From: Gammaproteobacteria bacterium | Lineage (GTDB): Bacteria; Pseudomonadota; Gammaproteobacteria; GRL18 | Length of the DNA stretch: 46,062 bases | Direction of reading: 5' to 3' | Assembly (NCBI GenBank): GCA_016744375.1 | Contig: JADGEM010000038.1 | Span: 1-46,062 of the forward strand | Part shown: piece after piece, positions 35,736 to 45,145 of the stretch | Numbering within the stretch: the stretch's first letter is position 1 | Layout: each line of letters begins with the position of its first letter | Translations under genes and position numbers: made by a program | Notes under the pieces: generated by a model | The model's database searches: none | Told to the model about the DNA's origin: nothing | What the model saw: only the letters and a program-made list of their open reading frames with translations

Positions 35736-36305
35736 CTACCAAAATGAAGACACAGCAATACCTTGTGCTCCAGCTTGTTTTGCATCATTCAGATCAGAGG
35801 CTTTCATTCCCCCTAGAGCATAAACAGGACACTTGAATTGCCGGGTTATTTGCTCAAACTGTGGCCAGCCAATCGCAGACAACTCTGGATGACTTGAAGT
35901 TGCTTTGACCGGTGAGAGCAAAAGTATATCAGCACCTAATTTTTCAGCTTTTTTCATTTCACCCAGGCTGTGACATGAAACTGACAATAATTGCTTATCA
36001 GAAACAGGGCGTTGATCATATTGATTTAAAACCTGACTGTTTAAATGCAAACCATCAGCCGTAGTTTGAACAAAAACATCCACAGAAGTACCTAGCATAA
36101 GGAGACAATCAAACTGACGGCACACTGATTCAGCCATTTTTACTAAAATCAGGTATTCATTATTTTCAATATTCTTTTGTCTGAACTGAACCACCTTCGG
36201 CCCTTTTGATAGTGCCTGTGTCAGTTTCTTTTTAAAAGCTTCATGACTGTCAAACTTCCCAGTCATCATATAATGGCTTGCCAGCGATTCAATATTAATC
36301 TTCAT
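35736..36305 (-). CDS. Thiamine-phosphate-synthase-like protein (ThiE/TenI type)
   Basis: The 189-residue TIM-barrel protein resembles the C-terminal half of the MutT-ThiE fusions found in gammaproteobacteria. QFRQKN, ADGLHLNS, SVSCHSLGEMKKAEKLGADI, LLSPVKATSSHP and VYALGGMKASDL appear in the order of the TMP synthase family, with pyrophosphate- and HET-P-binding regions. The Nudix half is absent. Whether it condenses HMP-PP and HET-P to thiamine phosphate or acts as a TenI-like aromatase cannot be told from the sequence. It stands alone with no other thi gene close by. Confidence 0.8.
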   Translation of the reverse strand: MKINIESLASHYMMTGKFDSHEAFKKKLTQALSKGPKVVQFRQKNIENNEYLILVKMAESVCRQFDCLLMLGTSVDVFVQTTADGLHLNSQVLNQYDQRPVSDKQLLSVSCHSLGEMKKAEKLGADILLLSPVKATSSHPELSAIGWPQFEQITRQFKCPVYALGGMKASDLNDAKQAGAQGIAVSSFW

Positions 36306-36417
36306 TTATGTCCCCTTTCATCAATTTATAACATTTTAAATAACTGGCTGCACAGTAGACAAGAAGAACGAAAAATGCGTTTTGACAGTCCACGTTAATG
36401 ATTTTACATGCCAAGCA

Positions 36418-37797
36418 TCAACATTCAGTAATGCTTACTGCAAGCCCACCTAATGATGTTTCTTTATATTTATGTGACATTTCCATTCCAGTTTGCTTCA
36501 TCGCTTCAATACAATTATCCAGTGGCATGAAGTGACTGCCGTCACCTCGAAGCGCAAGAGAGGCCGCCGTATACGCTTTTATAGCACCAAATCCATTACG
36601 TTCAATACAAGGGACCTGAACAAGTCCATTTACGGGGTCACAAGTCATACCAAGGTGATGCTCAAGCGTAATTTCAGCGGCATTTTCTACCTGTTGAGGT
36701 GTGCCGCCACGAACAGAACACAAGCCAGCCGCGGCCATTGCTGCTGCTGAGCCAACTTCGCCCTGGCAACCCACCTCGGCACCAGAAATAGAGCTTCGAT
36801 GTTTAATTAATCCACCAATTGCACTCGCAGTCAGAAGAAAGTCTCGCACATGTTCGATCGTACCCTGTTCGTGGGTAACAAAATAATAGATAACAGCCGG
36901 AATAACACCGGCTGCACCATTGGTTGGTGCAGTGACGACCATATTGCCAGCTGCATTTTCTTCATTAACGGCCATAGCATAAGCGCATAACCAATCATTA
37001 ACATTTGCATTTTGTGGATTATTATTCAGATCATCATGGAGATCTTTAGCACGCCGCAATATACCAAGGTCACCAGGTAATGTGCCTTTTGTTGCCATCC
37101 CCTTTTCAATACATATTTGCATAGCTTGCCAGATTCTATCAATGCCTTCATGAAGTGCTTTTTCAGTCAACTGATCCATCTCATTCACCAGCTTCATCTG
37201 TGCTATTGAAATGGCATTATCCTTTGCCATTTTTAACATAGCATTTGCCGAATCAAACGGATAGGTGCACGAAGCAGAAGGTTCCATTTTAAGGGGCGCT
37301 TGTAATTGACTAATTTCAGCCAGTGTACAGATAAATCCGCCGCCAATAGAAAAGTATGTTTGTGACGATACTATTTTGTCGTCTCGGTCTATAAGCTCAA
37401 AAAACATACCATTAGGATGCTCAGCTAAGGTTTCACCTTTATCAAAAATTATGTGTTCATTTGGCTTAAAAAAAATACAAAGATCCTTGTCAATTCGAAT
37501 ACGATCACTTTCCCAAATCTGTTCAATCAGGGCTGACACATTTTTTTTAGTCAGTCCGGTCGGTAGATAACCATGCAAGCCTAAAGCCACAGCACAATTA
37601 GTAGAATGCCCTTTACCCGTAAAAGCCAATGACTCTTTAAGGGTGCAACGTATAAATCTCTCTTTTATACTTGATTCAATATATTTTTGTTCTTTAATAC
37701 CTTCAATGAAATCATATGCGGCAACCATTGGACCGAATGTATGTGAGCTCGATGGGCCGATACCAATTTTAAATAAATCCAATACACTGATAAACAT
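36418..37797 (-). CDS. sdaA: L-serine dehydratase, iron-sulfur dependent, single chain
   Basis: The 459-residue enzyme deaminates L-serine to pyruvate and ammonia with a [4Fe-4S] cluster. The start ATG at 37797 follows AAGG and gives the E. coli-like beginning [24 protein letters not shown] at 37818 would add seven residues and is less likely. [11 protein letters not shown] (beta domain), the cluster cysteines [17 protein letters not shown] and QVPCIERN, and [20 protein letters not shown] are all intact, so it should be active. It feeds pyruvate at the same node as the PEP enzymes at the left of the window. No regulator is adjacent. Confidence 0.95.
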   Translation of the reverse strand: MFISVLDLFKIGIGPSSSHTFGPMVAAYDFIEGIKEQKYIESSIKERFIRCTLKESLAFTGKGHSTNCAVALGLHGYLPTGLTKKNVSALIEQIWESDRIRIDKDLCIFFKPNEHIIFDKGETLAEHPNGMFFELIDRDDKIVSSQTYFSIGGGFICTLAEISQLQAPLKMEPSASCTYPFDSANAMLKMAKDNAISIAQMKLVNEMDQLTEKALHEGIDRIWQAMQICIEKGMATKGTLPGDLGILRRAKDLHDDLNNNPQNANVNDWLCAYAMAVNEENAAGNMVVTAPTNGAAGVIPAVIYYFVTHEQGTIEHVRDFLLTASAIGGLIKHRSSISGAEVGCQGEVGSAAAMAAAGLCSVRGGTPQQVENAAEITLEHHLGMTCDPVNGLVQVPCIERNGFGAIKAYTAASLALRGDGSHFMPLDNCIEAMKQTGMEMSHKYKETSLGGLAVSITEC

Positions 37798-37931
37798 ATA
37801 ATTCTTTGCCTTAATCACACAAGTACATAACTATACTCTACGTCTATTGATTTCGCATATAATATCCGCATTTGCGGCTGATTTTTAGCGCAGTGGGAAA
37901 CCGGTCTGGTAACATGCGCTTATTATGCCAA

Positions 37932-38693
37932 TTAATATTGAACAATATTTAGACTCCTAAACGTTTCCATTACGAGATTTTTCCGAAACTCTAAATCTGA
38001 ATTTCTATTTATTTCAATGTGATTTGCAAAAAACCATATTTGATTATTACTGGCCAGGTAACCTACATACCAGCCATCTTTTCCTGACCATCCTGTTTTT
38101 GACCAAACTTTGAAATCTTTCTGAGTCTCTGACAACATTATATTTTTGAGTGTTCTAATATGCTTCTTCTGTATGGGTAAATCTTCAGCGTATACTTTAC
38201 GCAAAAAATTGATTTGATCTTGAACAGAGACTCTTAGATCACCATCCAGCCAAAAGCGAGTAATATCACTGCCTGTTAAACGATTTCCATAATCAAATTT
38301 ATCTAGATAGGTATGATATTTCTCATCGCCTACTTGTTTTGCGTAACGTTGATAACACCATACACATGAGTATTGAAAGGCACTTTTAAGTGTTTGATCT
38401 CTGTTCCATGGCGTATATTCCCTCTCTATCCCGTCCCAACCAATAACCTCAAATTCATCTTTTATCAAACCTTCTTCTAGTATGATAAGCGTATTGGGAA
38501 TTTTGAATGTAGAAGCAGGGATGAAACTTTCTTTCTCACTAACGTTATATTGATACTTAAACTTACCATCAGCCGATTCAATAAGAATTGATCCATTAAT
38601 ATTATTCGCTTTGTAAAGGCTTTCAATCCTGCTTTCTTCAGCGTATAGGTTGATAGAGAACATTAACAATATGAATATTCTTAAATAGTTCAT
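37932..38693 (-). CDS. Class D (OXA-type) beta-lactamase
   Basis: The 253-residue serine beta-lactamase has a signal peptide (about 1-18). The active-site motifs are present in order: S61-T-F-K64 (PASTFKIPN), S109-C-V111, Y135-G-N137 and K199-T-G201. Trp148 in FWLDG is at the position that stabilises the carbamylated lysine. SCV in place of the usual SAV/STV, followed by WCYQ, is somewhat unusual. It probably hydrolyses penicillins and perhaps other beta-lactams in the periplasm. There are no integron, transposon or insertion-sequence marks nearby and the base composition looks like its neighbours, so an old chromosomal gene is likelier than a recent import. Confidence 0.92.
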   Translation of the reverse strand: MNYLRIFILLMFSINLYAEESRIESLYKANNINGSILIESADGKFKYQYNVSEKESFIPASTFKIPNTLIILEEGLIKDEFEVIGWDGIEREYTPWNRDQTLKSAFQYSCVWCYQRYAKQVGDEKYHTYLDKFDYGNRLTGSDITRFWLDGDLRVSVQDQINFLRKVYAEDLPIQKKHIRTLKNIMLSETQKDFKVWSKTGWSGKDGWYVGYLASNNQIWFFANHIEINRNSDLEFRKNLVMETFRSLNIVQY

Positions 38694-38840
38694 ACACTTC
38701 CTGATATTGGTTTGTAGAGAGCAACGCCTTTAATAACGGGATTTTTGGACTCCCAGAGAGTGTATGGACAGGAAATGATCTGAAATACACTCTGAATTAT
38801 GAAAGGTGCTTCGTCCAAAAATTCCAAGTTGATTTGCTTG

Positions 38841-39191
38841 TTATGGCTTTATACTTTGAGTAACAGTCCTAATGGTAACCCAACTTGTAACCAGGGCTAT
38901 GACAATAATCAGTAGAATTTGAACCACTATTATTATTACGAAATGCCAGTAATATTCCTGCTCAAGTTTTAGACTTACCTTTTTCATTTTTTCAAAATAT
39001 TCAGGAGACGATGTTAATTTTTTTATGTCTTCATAAGATTTGAACTTAATTACATCTGAGCCAATAACTTGCTCATATAATGACGCTGAAACTTGTTTTT
39101 TTAGCATGTCTTCAAATGCTCTTGCTGCACTATTAATGATCATAATCAAGATAATGCCCATTAATATTGTGCCAAATACTTTAATTTTCAT
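38841..39191 (-). CDS. Small two-helix membrane protein
   Basis: The 116-residue product begins at ATG 39191 (MKIKVFGTILMG); an in-frame ATG at 39215 would add eight residues. A hydrophobic helix (about 4-25) is followed by a polar, Lys/Glu-rich segment (about 30-85) and a second helix (about 90-112, VIIIVVQILLIIVIALVT). The layout, with a polar loop between two helices and a short basic tail, resembles the sensor part of a chemoreceptor or kinase with the output lost. It has no HAMP or signalling domain. The product is hypothetical and could be a remnant. Confidence 0.5.
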   Translation of the reverse strand: MKIKVFGTILMGIILIMIINSAARAFEDMLKKQVSASLYEQVIGSDVIKFKSYEDIKKLTSSPEYFEKMKKVSLKLEQEYYWHFVIIIVVQILLIIVIALVTSWVTIRTVTQSIKP

Positions 39192-39753
39192 TATATTTCC
39201 ATGCTGCCATAACATCAGATTGTTTGTTCACAAGGAAAGAACAAATTAAGAAATAATACTCTTTCGTAATATTCGATTATTTTGTTTAAAATCGCTAAAC
39301 CACTGTAATACAAAGCAGTTTTGGTTAGGCCAATTCATCATTAATATAAATAACAGTTCGTTTATTGTACTTTCTTTGCTGAAAATAATTTACTAAACCT
39401 AGCCATTTTGTTGACAATATTCCAAATGCTGAACATACTCCATTTGCATACATATCTGTTGTGATTCTAGTCCCATTCCCGATTGCTATAAATATGTACT
39501 ATCTGTATGTACTATCTGGACACCCCTTAGATACAAAATATAACATACAAAAATAATCATTTAAATTCATTCAATTAATTACTGTACGGCAATCAGAATC
39601 AATGAGAGTGATATGAAAACTCTCTGTATTATTTAAATGATCGGGGTTCCTATCACAGACCTCAGATTAATTTAACTATTGAGGCAATAAATTATGATAA
39701 AATAGCACTTTGCAGGTTGTAAAACACCATTGAATTTCCTATCCTTTAACAAT
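39192..39753. other. Intergenic region with a 13-bp tandem duplication and a promoter-like sequence
   Basis: This stretch of about 560 bases has no convincing gene. TTGACA (39411-39416) followed after 17 bases by CATACT (39434-39439) is a fair sigma-70-like promoter pointing right. TATGTACTATCTG is repeated twice in tandem (39493-39518), both copies exact. GAGAGT/ACTCTC (39604-39624) forms a small hairpin. These could belong to the 5' leader of the GGDEF/HD-GYP gene. No known riboswitch was recognised. Confidence 0.35.
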
Positions 39754-42132
39754 ATGAACAAGTACTCAATATTAAAAAACATTCGAATCTTATACGTTGA
39801 AGATGATGAAAACATCCGTGAGCAATTTCTGGAAATTCTAGAAATTTATACAGATACGGTATATGTCAGCAATGATGGGAGAGAAGGGCTTTCTGCCTAT
39901 GAACAATACTTGCCCGATCTGGTCATTACTGATATTCGAATGCCGGGCTTAAGTGGCCTTGAAATGGCTACAGCAATAAAAGAACTCAATCCGGAGCAGC
40001 CAGTACTAATTACTACTGCTTTCTCAGATGCTGAATTCTTAATTGAGGCTGTTGAGATTGGAGTGGATGGTTATATCATCAAACCAATTAATATAACAAA
40101 GCTATTAGATAGTCTTTGTGATGTCGCTAAAGATCTGTTATTAAAGAGAAAGTTAAAGCAGGAGTCAGAAAATTTTCACATCATGATGGATTCAAATCCT
40201 AATATGATGATGATGCTATCCATTCATGGTGTGAACTATATTAATTACACCATGCAAAACTTTCTGGCTTATCAGCCATCTAGCCCGGATAAATATGATG
40301 ACTTTTGTTTATTTGATTATATTCAAACAATCGATAAATTAGACTATATGCTAAAAAGTCGTAAGGAATTCATTCAATATTTCCTTGATAATCCAGATTC
40401 GCAGCATATTTTATCTTTTAAAACCCAAGTGACTGCAAATAACACCAGAAAAACCAAGTATTCATTCGTGATTGCTATGACTCATCAAAAAAATACCGAG
40501 CATTATATTTTTTCCCTGGCAAATATTACAGAACTGGCTAATGAAAACTTACGTCTGGAATATTCTGCAACAACTGATAAGTTGACTGGTATTGCCAATC
40601 GAGCCATGTTTGAGCAAGTGGTCGAACGCTATATTGATCGTAAGAAATTACAGGGTGAGCCATTTGTATTAATATTTTTTGATATTGATCACTTTAAAAG
40701 TGTAAATGATAATTTTGGCCATGATGAGGGGGATCAGGTTTTACAAAATTTAACCCAACTCATAGAAAATAACATTAGAGACAGAGATTTTTTTGCTCGC
40801 TGGGGTGGAGAAGAGTTTATCTTGCTGTTAAACCACAGCACGCTTGAAATGGGAATGAAAATCGCTGAGAATTTACGCCAATTGGTTGAAAAATATGATT
40901 TTAATCCAGTGGAACATCTAAGTTGCAGTTTTTCTGTGGTTGAATTTAAAATAAGTGATACCGTGGAAAGCCTGCTAAAGCGTGCTGATATTGTACTTTA
41001 TCGGGCAAAAGCAGCTGGTAGGAACTGTGTAAAAAAATACGAAGTTGAATGCCCATTAAATATTTTTCAAATTGATGGTGAAAGAGCAAGTAGTAAACAC
41101 CGTAAAAACCAGCAAGAACCACTTATTTTAATAGCTGATGATGATTATATGCAACGACTACCTATGCGCTCAGCATTGGAAGGTGCTAAGTTTCGTGTTG
41201 AAGAAGCTGAAAATGGCATCCAGGCTCTTGAACTTTTTCAAAAACTTAAACCTGATCTGGTTATTTTAGATGTTGTTATGCCAGAAATGGATGGTTTTGA
41301 AGCTTGTCGAAAAATCAGAAAAGATTCGGACGGAGAATACCTGCCAATTTTAATGTTAACAGGGCTGGATAACATCGATTCTATTAACCAGGCCTATCAT
41401 GATGGGGCAACAGACTTTTTAACCAAGCCTATAAATTGGACTCTGCTGGGACACAAAATTCAGTATCTTTTGCGTACGACAGAGATATCAAAAGCTTTAG
41501 CCAGTCGCGAGGTAGAGTTGCTTGATAGCCAGTTTGAAACTATTCAGCGACTGGCAAAAGCCGCTGAATATAGAGATTCTGAAACTGGCAATCACATTAT
41601 CCGTATGAGCCAATATTCTTTTGAATTAGCCAAAGCAATGGGACTCAGCGAAGAATTATGTAATCTGTTACTTAAAGCTGCACCTATGCATGATGTTGGC
41701 AAAATAGGAATTCCAGATAACATCTTACTTAAGCCAGGCAAGCTTTCAGCAGAAGAATTCGAGGTAATAAAAACACATACCACTATTGGTGCTGAATTAC
41801 TCTCCAAAAACCACTCTTTTGTTATGGAGGCAGCTCATATCATAGCTTTGACACATCATGAAAAATGGGATGGTAGTGGTTATCCTAATGGACTTGCGGG
41901 AGAAAAGATCCCTGTTCTGGGACGTATTTGTGCCATTGCAGATGTTTTTGATGCCTTGACAACAGAGCGTCCATACAAAAAAGCCTGGGAGACCCAGGCT
42001 GCGTTTAAAATGATATTGGATAGCTCAGGTACACATTTTGATCCTCAAATGGCGGAAAAATTTGTTGAAATATCAGCCCGAATTATCGATATTAAAGAAA
42101 AATATAGAGATGAAGATTATAAGCTGTTTTAA
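39754..42132 (+). CDS. REC-PAS-GGDEF-REC-HD-GYP c-di-GMP turnover protein
   Basis: The product has about 792 residues from ATG 39754; a TTG at 39730 would add eight residues. It has an N-terminal receiver domain (ILYVEDDENI, phospho-Asp in LVITDIRMPG, KPIN), a PAS-like region, a GGDEF domain (LTGIANRAMF, FFDIDHFKSVNDNFGHDEGD, ARWGGEEF), a second receiver (LIADDDYMQR, LVILDVVMPEMDG) and an HD-GYP domain (MHDVGKIGIPD, HHEKWDGSGYPNGLAGE). The GGEEF active site and the upstream RDRD inhibitory site are intact, as is the HD-GYP metal site. The protein can therefore both make and break c-di-GMP, switched by two phosphorylation inputs. It is followed by a stand-alone receiver and a histidine kinase. 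Confidence 0.9.
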   Translation: MNKYSILKNIRILYVEDDENIREQFLEILEIYTDTVYVSNDGREGLSAYEQYLPDLVITDIRMPGLSGLEMATAIKELNPEQPVLITTAFSDAEFLIEAVEIGVDGYIIKPINITKLLDSLCDVAKDLLLKRKLKQESENFHIMMDSNPNMMMMLSIHGVNYINYTMQNFLAYQPSSPDKYDDFCLFDYIQTIDKLDYMLKSRKEFIQYFLDNPDSQHILSFKTQVTANNTRKTKYSFVIAMTHQKNTEHYIFSLANITELANENLRLEYSATTDKLTGIANRAMFEQVVERYIDRKKLQGEPFVLIFFDIDHFKSVNDNFGHDEGDQVLQNLTQLIENNIRDRDFFARWGGEEFILLLNHSTLEMGMKIAENLRQLVEKYDFNPVEHLSCSFSVVEFKISDTVESLLKRADIVLYRAKAAGRNCVKKYEVECPLNIFQIDGERASSKHRKNQQEPLILIADDDYMQRLPMRSALEGAKFRVEEAENGIQALELFQKLKPDLVILDVVMPEMDGFEACRKIRKDSDGEYLPILMLTGLDNIDSINQAYHDGATDFLTKPINWTLLGHKIQYLLRTTEISKALASREVELLDSQFETIQRLAKAAEYRDSETGNHIIRMSQYSFELAKAMGLSEELCNLLLKAAPMHDVGKIGIPDNILLKPGKLSAEEFEVIKTHTTIGAELLSKNHSFVMEAAHIIALTHHEKWDGSGYPNGLAGEKIPVLGRICAIADVFDALTTERPYKKAWETQAAFKMILDSSGTHFDPQMAEKFVEISARIIDIKEKYRDEDYKLF

Positions 42133-42288
42133 ACTCTTATTCATTAATTCTATGGTTTTTTAGTGTAGCACAAAATACAGTTATTAATAAAAATAAAGTC
42201 TTCTAGTGACTGATTATGATATGGCTCATGAAATCCTGCAACATGTTTCCAGATGGCCCCCTCAAAATTAACGAGTGGAGCAAACTTG

Positions 42289-42678
42289 ATGCCAGCAAAA
42301 AAACGTCCCATTAAACTGCTTTATGTTGAAGATGATCGTGCTATTCAAGAAGAAATGGCCGAAATACTGGCTTTTGATTACCCTGATCTTATTATTGCCA
42401 GTAATGGTGAAGAAGCATTGCATTACTATAAAGAAAACCTCATAGATATTATTCTCAGTGACGTGCAAATGCCAAAAATGGATGGCTTAACTCTTATTAA
42501 AAAGGTAATGATGATTAACCCTAATGCCGTTATTATTTTAATGACTGCGATAAATGATGCCGATTTAATTGACCAGGCCAAACAACTGGACACTAGGTTT
42601 TATCTTAATAAGCCAATTGTTCTTGCACAGTTGGAAGAAGTCTTAAAACAGGCTTGTGATATCGTTAATTCAAAATAA
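42289..42678 (+). CDS. Stand-alone response regulator receiver protein
   Basis: The 129-residue protein is a single receiver domain. The acidic pair (LYVEDDRAI), phospho-Asp (IILSDVQMPKMDG), Thr (ILMTAI) and Lys (YLNKPI) are all present, so it can be phosphorylated. ATG 42289 follows GGAG with eight bases spacing and is preferred over the in-frame ATG at 42253. It has no DNA-binding domain and resembles CheY/Spo0F-like relay proteins. The histidine kinase 57 bases downstream is a likely partner, and the c-di-GMP protein upstream a possible output, but this is inferred. Confidence 0.87.
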   Translation: MPAKKRPIKLLYVEDDRAIQEEMAEILAFDYPDLIIASNGEEALHYYKENLIDIILSDVQMPKMDGLTLIKKVMMINPNAVIILMTAINDADLIDQAKQLDTRFYLNKPIVLAQLEEVLKQACDIVNSK

Positions 42679-42734
42679 AGTCAACTGAAACGATGTTACT
42701 AGTATTTCTCAGAATAATAAGTTATCAATAACAT

Positions 42735-44243
42735 ATGAACAAAAAAAATAGCGCTGCTGAAACTAAAACTTTAATTTCTGATTATATCAAGAAAGAACAG
42801 ATAAAAGCACTCTACTCTAATGGTAATGCTTCTAATGTTATTGTTTTTCTGGTAGCTAGTATTTTACTCTATTTATATTGGAATGTTGTACCTCATCATA
42901 TATTCCTATCCTGGTATTTGTTCATACTCATCGGAGCAAGCGCACGCTGGTATTTAATTCATTGTTTTTTTATAAAGAAAGACAAATTGAATGATAGTGA
43001 TAAATGGTATAAAAAATATAATATCATTGTGGCAATTATTAGTATGGGATGGCTTTGGTTTTCTTTTATGAGTACCCATAATACTGCCTACGAATATCAC
43101 TTATATGCCTTGGTTGTTTTTGCAGCCCTGCAGGGTTCGGCCATATCTTCACTTAATTATGGTTATAGCAGTTATCTTATTTATATTTTGCCTGGCACAA
43201 TAATGTTGATATTAAATTTTATTTTTCTTGGAGGAACACACATTATCGTTGCTATAGGAATTGGAATATATACCCTATCCTTAATTCGTTCCATGCATAT
43301 TGTACATCACCGATTTGTCGGTTTTTTAAAAACACAAAAGGGAAATGAAGCTCTCATCAATGATTTACTTGATTCCAATGAACGGTCCAGGCTGTTAAAT
43401 AAACAGTTAAATCAGGAAATTAAAAATAAGGAAACGATTCAACAACAACTGGAAATAGAGACAAAACAACGCCAGGAAAATGAAGCAATACTATTTCATC
43501 AGTCTCGATTGGCTGCTATGGGAGAAATGCTGGGTAATATTGCTCATCAATGGCGACAACCTTTAAATGCTGTTGGTATTATTTTACAAAAATTACAATT
43601 ATTGCAGCAGAATGATCAACTGAGTCCTGCCAGACTTAAGCAGTCAGTAGAAAAAGGACAGAGCTTAATTTTATCCATGTCAACAACCATCGATGAGTTT
43701 CGGAATTTTTTTCAACCCAATAAGCAAAAGGAAGTATTTTATTTTGAAGAAGTAGTACATGAAGCAATGCTTTTAATGAATAGTTCTCTGGAAAAAAACA
43801 ATATTAGCTGGAAATTTATTACTGCAGGCAATGAGGAAAATAAAGATCTTGATTGTAAAGTAATTGGTTACAAAAATGAAATGATACATGTTTTACTTAA
43901 CTTAATTTCTAACGCAAGTGATGCACTAGTAGCACAAAAGGCTAAAAATCGGAATATTATAATTACTTCATCTCGATATAAAAATTGCCCAACCCTGATA
44001 GTGCAAGATAATGCCGGTGGTGTAGCTGAAGAGATAATTAATAAAATTTTTGATCCTTATTTTTCAACCAAGATGAGCAACGATGGTGCAGGTATAGGAC
44101 TCTATATGTCAAAAACGATTATTGAACAACACATGACAGGGCAGTTAACCGTGGAAAACATTCAATTTGAAAGTGAATTAGGTTTGGAAAATGGCGCACA
44201 ATTTAAAATCGAAATGCAAAATTCTATTTGTCGTTGTAATTAA
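42735..44243 (+). CDS. Membrane sensor histidine kinase
   Basis: The 502-residue protein has six closely packed membrane helices in its first 200 residues and little extracytoplasmic sequence, so it probably senses an intramembrane or small signal. A coiled coil (about 215-255) leads to the phosphoacceptor helix with GEMLGNIAHQWRQPLNA (His at about 265, the HQxRQPL form). The ATP-binding domain follows with N box HVLLNLISNASDAL, DNAGG and DGAGIGLYMSKTI. All boxes are complete. It is an orthodox kinase without its own receiver; the stand-alone receiver just upstream is the likely partner. Confidence 0.9.
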   Translation: MNKKNSAAETKTLISDYIKKEQIKALYSNGNASNVIVFLVASILLYLYWNVVPHHIFLSWYLFILIGASARWYLIHCFFIKKDKLNDSDKWYKKYNIIVAIISMGWLWFSFMSTHNTAYEYHLYALVVFAALQGSAISSLNYGYSSYLIYILPGTIMLILNFIFLGGTHIIVAIGIGIYTLSLIRSMHIVHHRFVGFLKTQKGNEALINDLLDSNERSRLLNKQLNQEIKNKETIQQQLEIETKQRQENEAILFHQSRLAAMGEMLGNIAHQWRQPLNAVGIILQKLQLLQQNDQLSPARLKQSVEKGQSLILSMSTTIDEFRNFFQPNKQKEVFYFEEVVHEAMLLMNSSLEKNNISWKFITAGNEENKDLDCKVIGYKNEMIHVLLNLISNASDALVAQKAKNRNIIITSSRYKNCPTLIVQDNAGGVAEEIINKIFDPYFSTKMSNDGAGIGLYMSKTIIEQHMTGQLTVENIQFESELGLENGAQFKIEMQNSICRCN

Positions 44244-44448
44244 TCAAACATCAGTAGCTTGTTTTATTGATGTTGTCTGTTTTTCAGAGAATGCTTCAAG
44301 TACTTATATAACGCCTATTCTTACCGTAATAGTTTTTAAATAAAAAATTTACGCTGAATAATTACAATAATAATTACCTTTCTCTTCATATTCACCCTCA
44401 TCTTCTTGACGATACAACTTTCAAAGTCCCCCGCCACAGATAATAACC

Positions 44449-44472
44449 ATACAATATATATTAATATTGTAT
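44449..44472. repeat. Perfect 9-bp inverted repeat, operator-like
   Basis: ATACAATAT-N6-ATATTGTAT lies in the 530-base gap after the kinase gene. No T-run follows, so it does not look like a terminator. Its size and symmetry suit a dimeric DNA-binding protein. It is 250 bases upstream of the promoter of the receiver gene, so a direct role there is uncertain. Confidence 0.4.
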
Positions 44473-44705
44473 CATCACAATTGCAATTAACCCTACAAAT
44501 AAAGAGGAATTATCTACATAACGCGAGCAATAACCATACAAATTACGTGCGATCATTCAAGTGACGGCCCAAATATCCAGGTAATCCCTCAGACAAAAAA
44601 GGAGGTATATTGTTACTGACTTGTATTTATTATGATTCATTGGACCTCTTAAGCCGAGAACTGAGGATAGAAAAACAATAATTATTAATATTATTCCAAA
44701 TTAAT

Positions 44706-44735
44706 TTGGACTTAGTTATATTCCTTGTCTATAAT
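44706..44735 (+). promoter_or_regulatory. Sigma-70-type promoter upstream of the receiver gene
   Basis: TTGGAC (44706-44711), an 18-base spacer and a perfect TATAAT (44730-44735) point to the receiver gene at 44777. The start of transcription would be near 44742, which leaves a leader of about 35 bases. Confidence 0.6.
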
Positions 44736-44776
44736 TTTAACATAGGTTTAAAAGATGTAGATAAGATGTAAGCAAA

Positions 44777-45145
44777 ATGAAGATATTAGTTACAGATGAC
44801 TCAAGATTAGCACGTTCAATGCTTATTGCTTTACTCAAAGTGCATTTTCCTGTTGAGCATGAAATTATTCAAGCCGAAAATGGTAAACAAGCCATTGAGC
44901 TATTTAAACAACACCATCCTGAATATTGTTTTTTAGATATTACCATGCCACATATGAATGGCATAGAGGCTCTAAAACTTATAAAAGAAAAATCACCAGC
45001 AGCCAAGGTTGTTATGCTCAGTGCTGATATACAAAATACCAGTATTGAGATAGCCAGGCAATGTGGAGCTATATACTTCATAAAGAAACCCATTGATGAA
45101 ATAAAAGTCAAACAAGCCATTGAATATATCTGGAATTCAAAATGA
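44777..45145 (+). CDS. CheY-like response regulator
   Basis: The 122-residue single receiver domain has the acidic pair in ILVTDDSRLARSML, phospho-Asp in YCFLDITMPHMNG, Ser in VVMLSAD and Lys in YFIKKPI, so it is complete. The start of the domain (DDSRLARSMLIALL) is like CheY proteins that work with CheC/CheX-type phosphatases. A CheC-like fragment follows with an ATGA overlap and then a kinase, so this was once a receiver-CheC-kinase module. It may still be phosphorylated by other kinases. Confidence 0.88.
   Translation: MKILVTDDSRLARSMLIALLKVHFPVEHEIIQAENGKQAIELFKQHHPEYCFLDITMPHMNGIEALKLIKEKSPAAKVVMLSADIQNTSIEIARQCGAIYFIKKPIDEIKVKQAIEYIWNSK

Larger units (their letters stand above)
44244..44776. 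other. Intergenic region with inverted repeat, free ribosome-binding site and promoter
   Basis: About 530 AT-rich bases lie between the kinase gene and the last module. They hold the inverted repeat at 44449-44472, a strong AAAAAAGGAGGT at 44595-44606 and the promoter at 44706-44735. The ribosome-binding site is followed by TTG (44610) and a frame of 23 codons that ends at 44681. That frame is too short and poorly spaced to call a gene with confidence, but such a good Shine-Dalgarno sequence without a gene is notable. Confidence 0.35.

Noticed and set aside
37860-37931. Terminator between the beta-lactamase and sdaA (AGCGCA/TGCGCT arms)
   Set aside because: The arms pair for only about six bases around a long interior and no T-run follows on the coding strand.
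39192-39753. c-di-GMP riboswitch ahead of the GGDEF/HD-GYP gene
   Set aside because: The conserved GEMM core and tetraloop/receptor were not found by eye; only short hairpins and a tandem duplication are present.
42253-42288. ATG start at 42253 for the stand-alone receiver
   Set aside because: ATG 42289 has GGAG at proper spacing and starts right before the receiver fold; the upstream extension is not typical.
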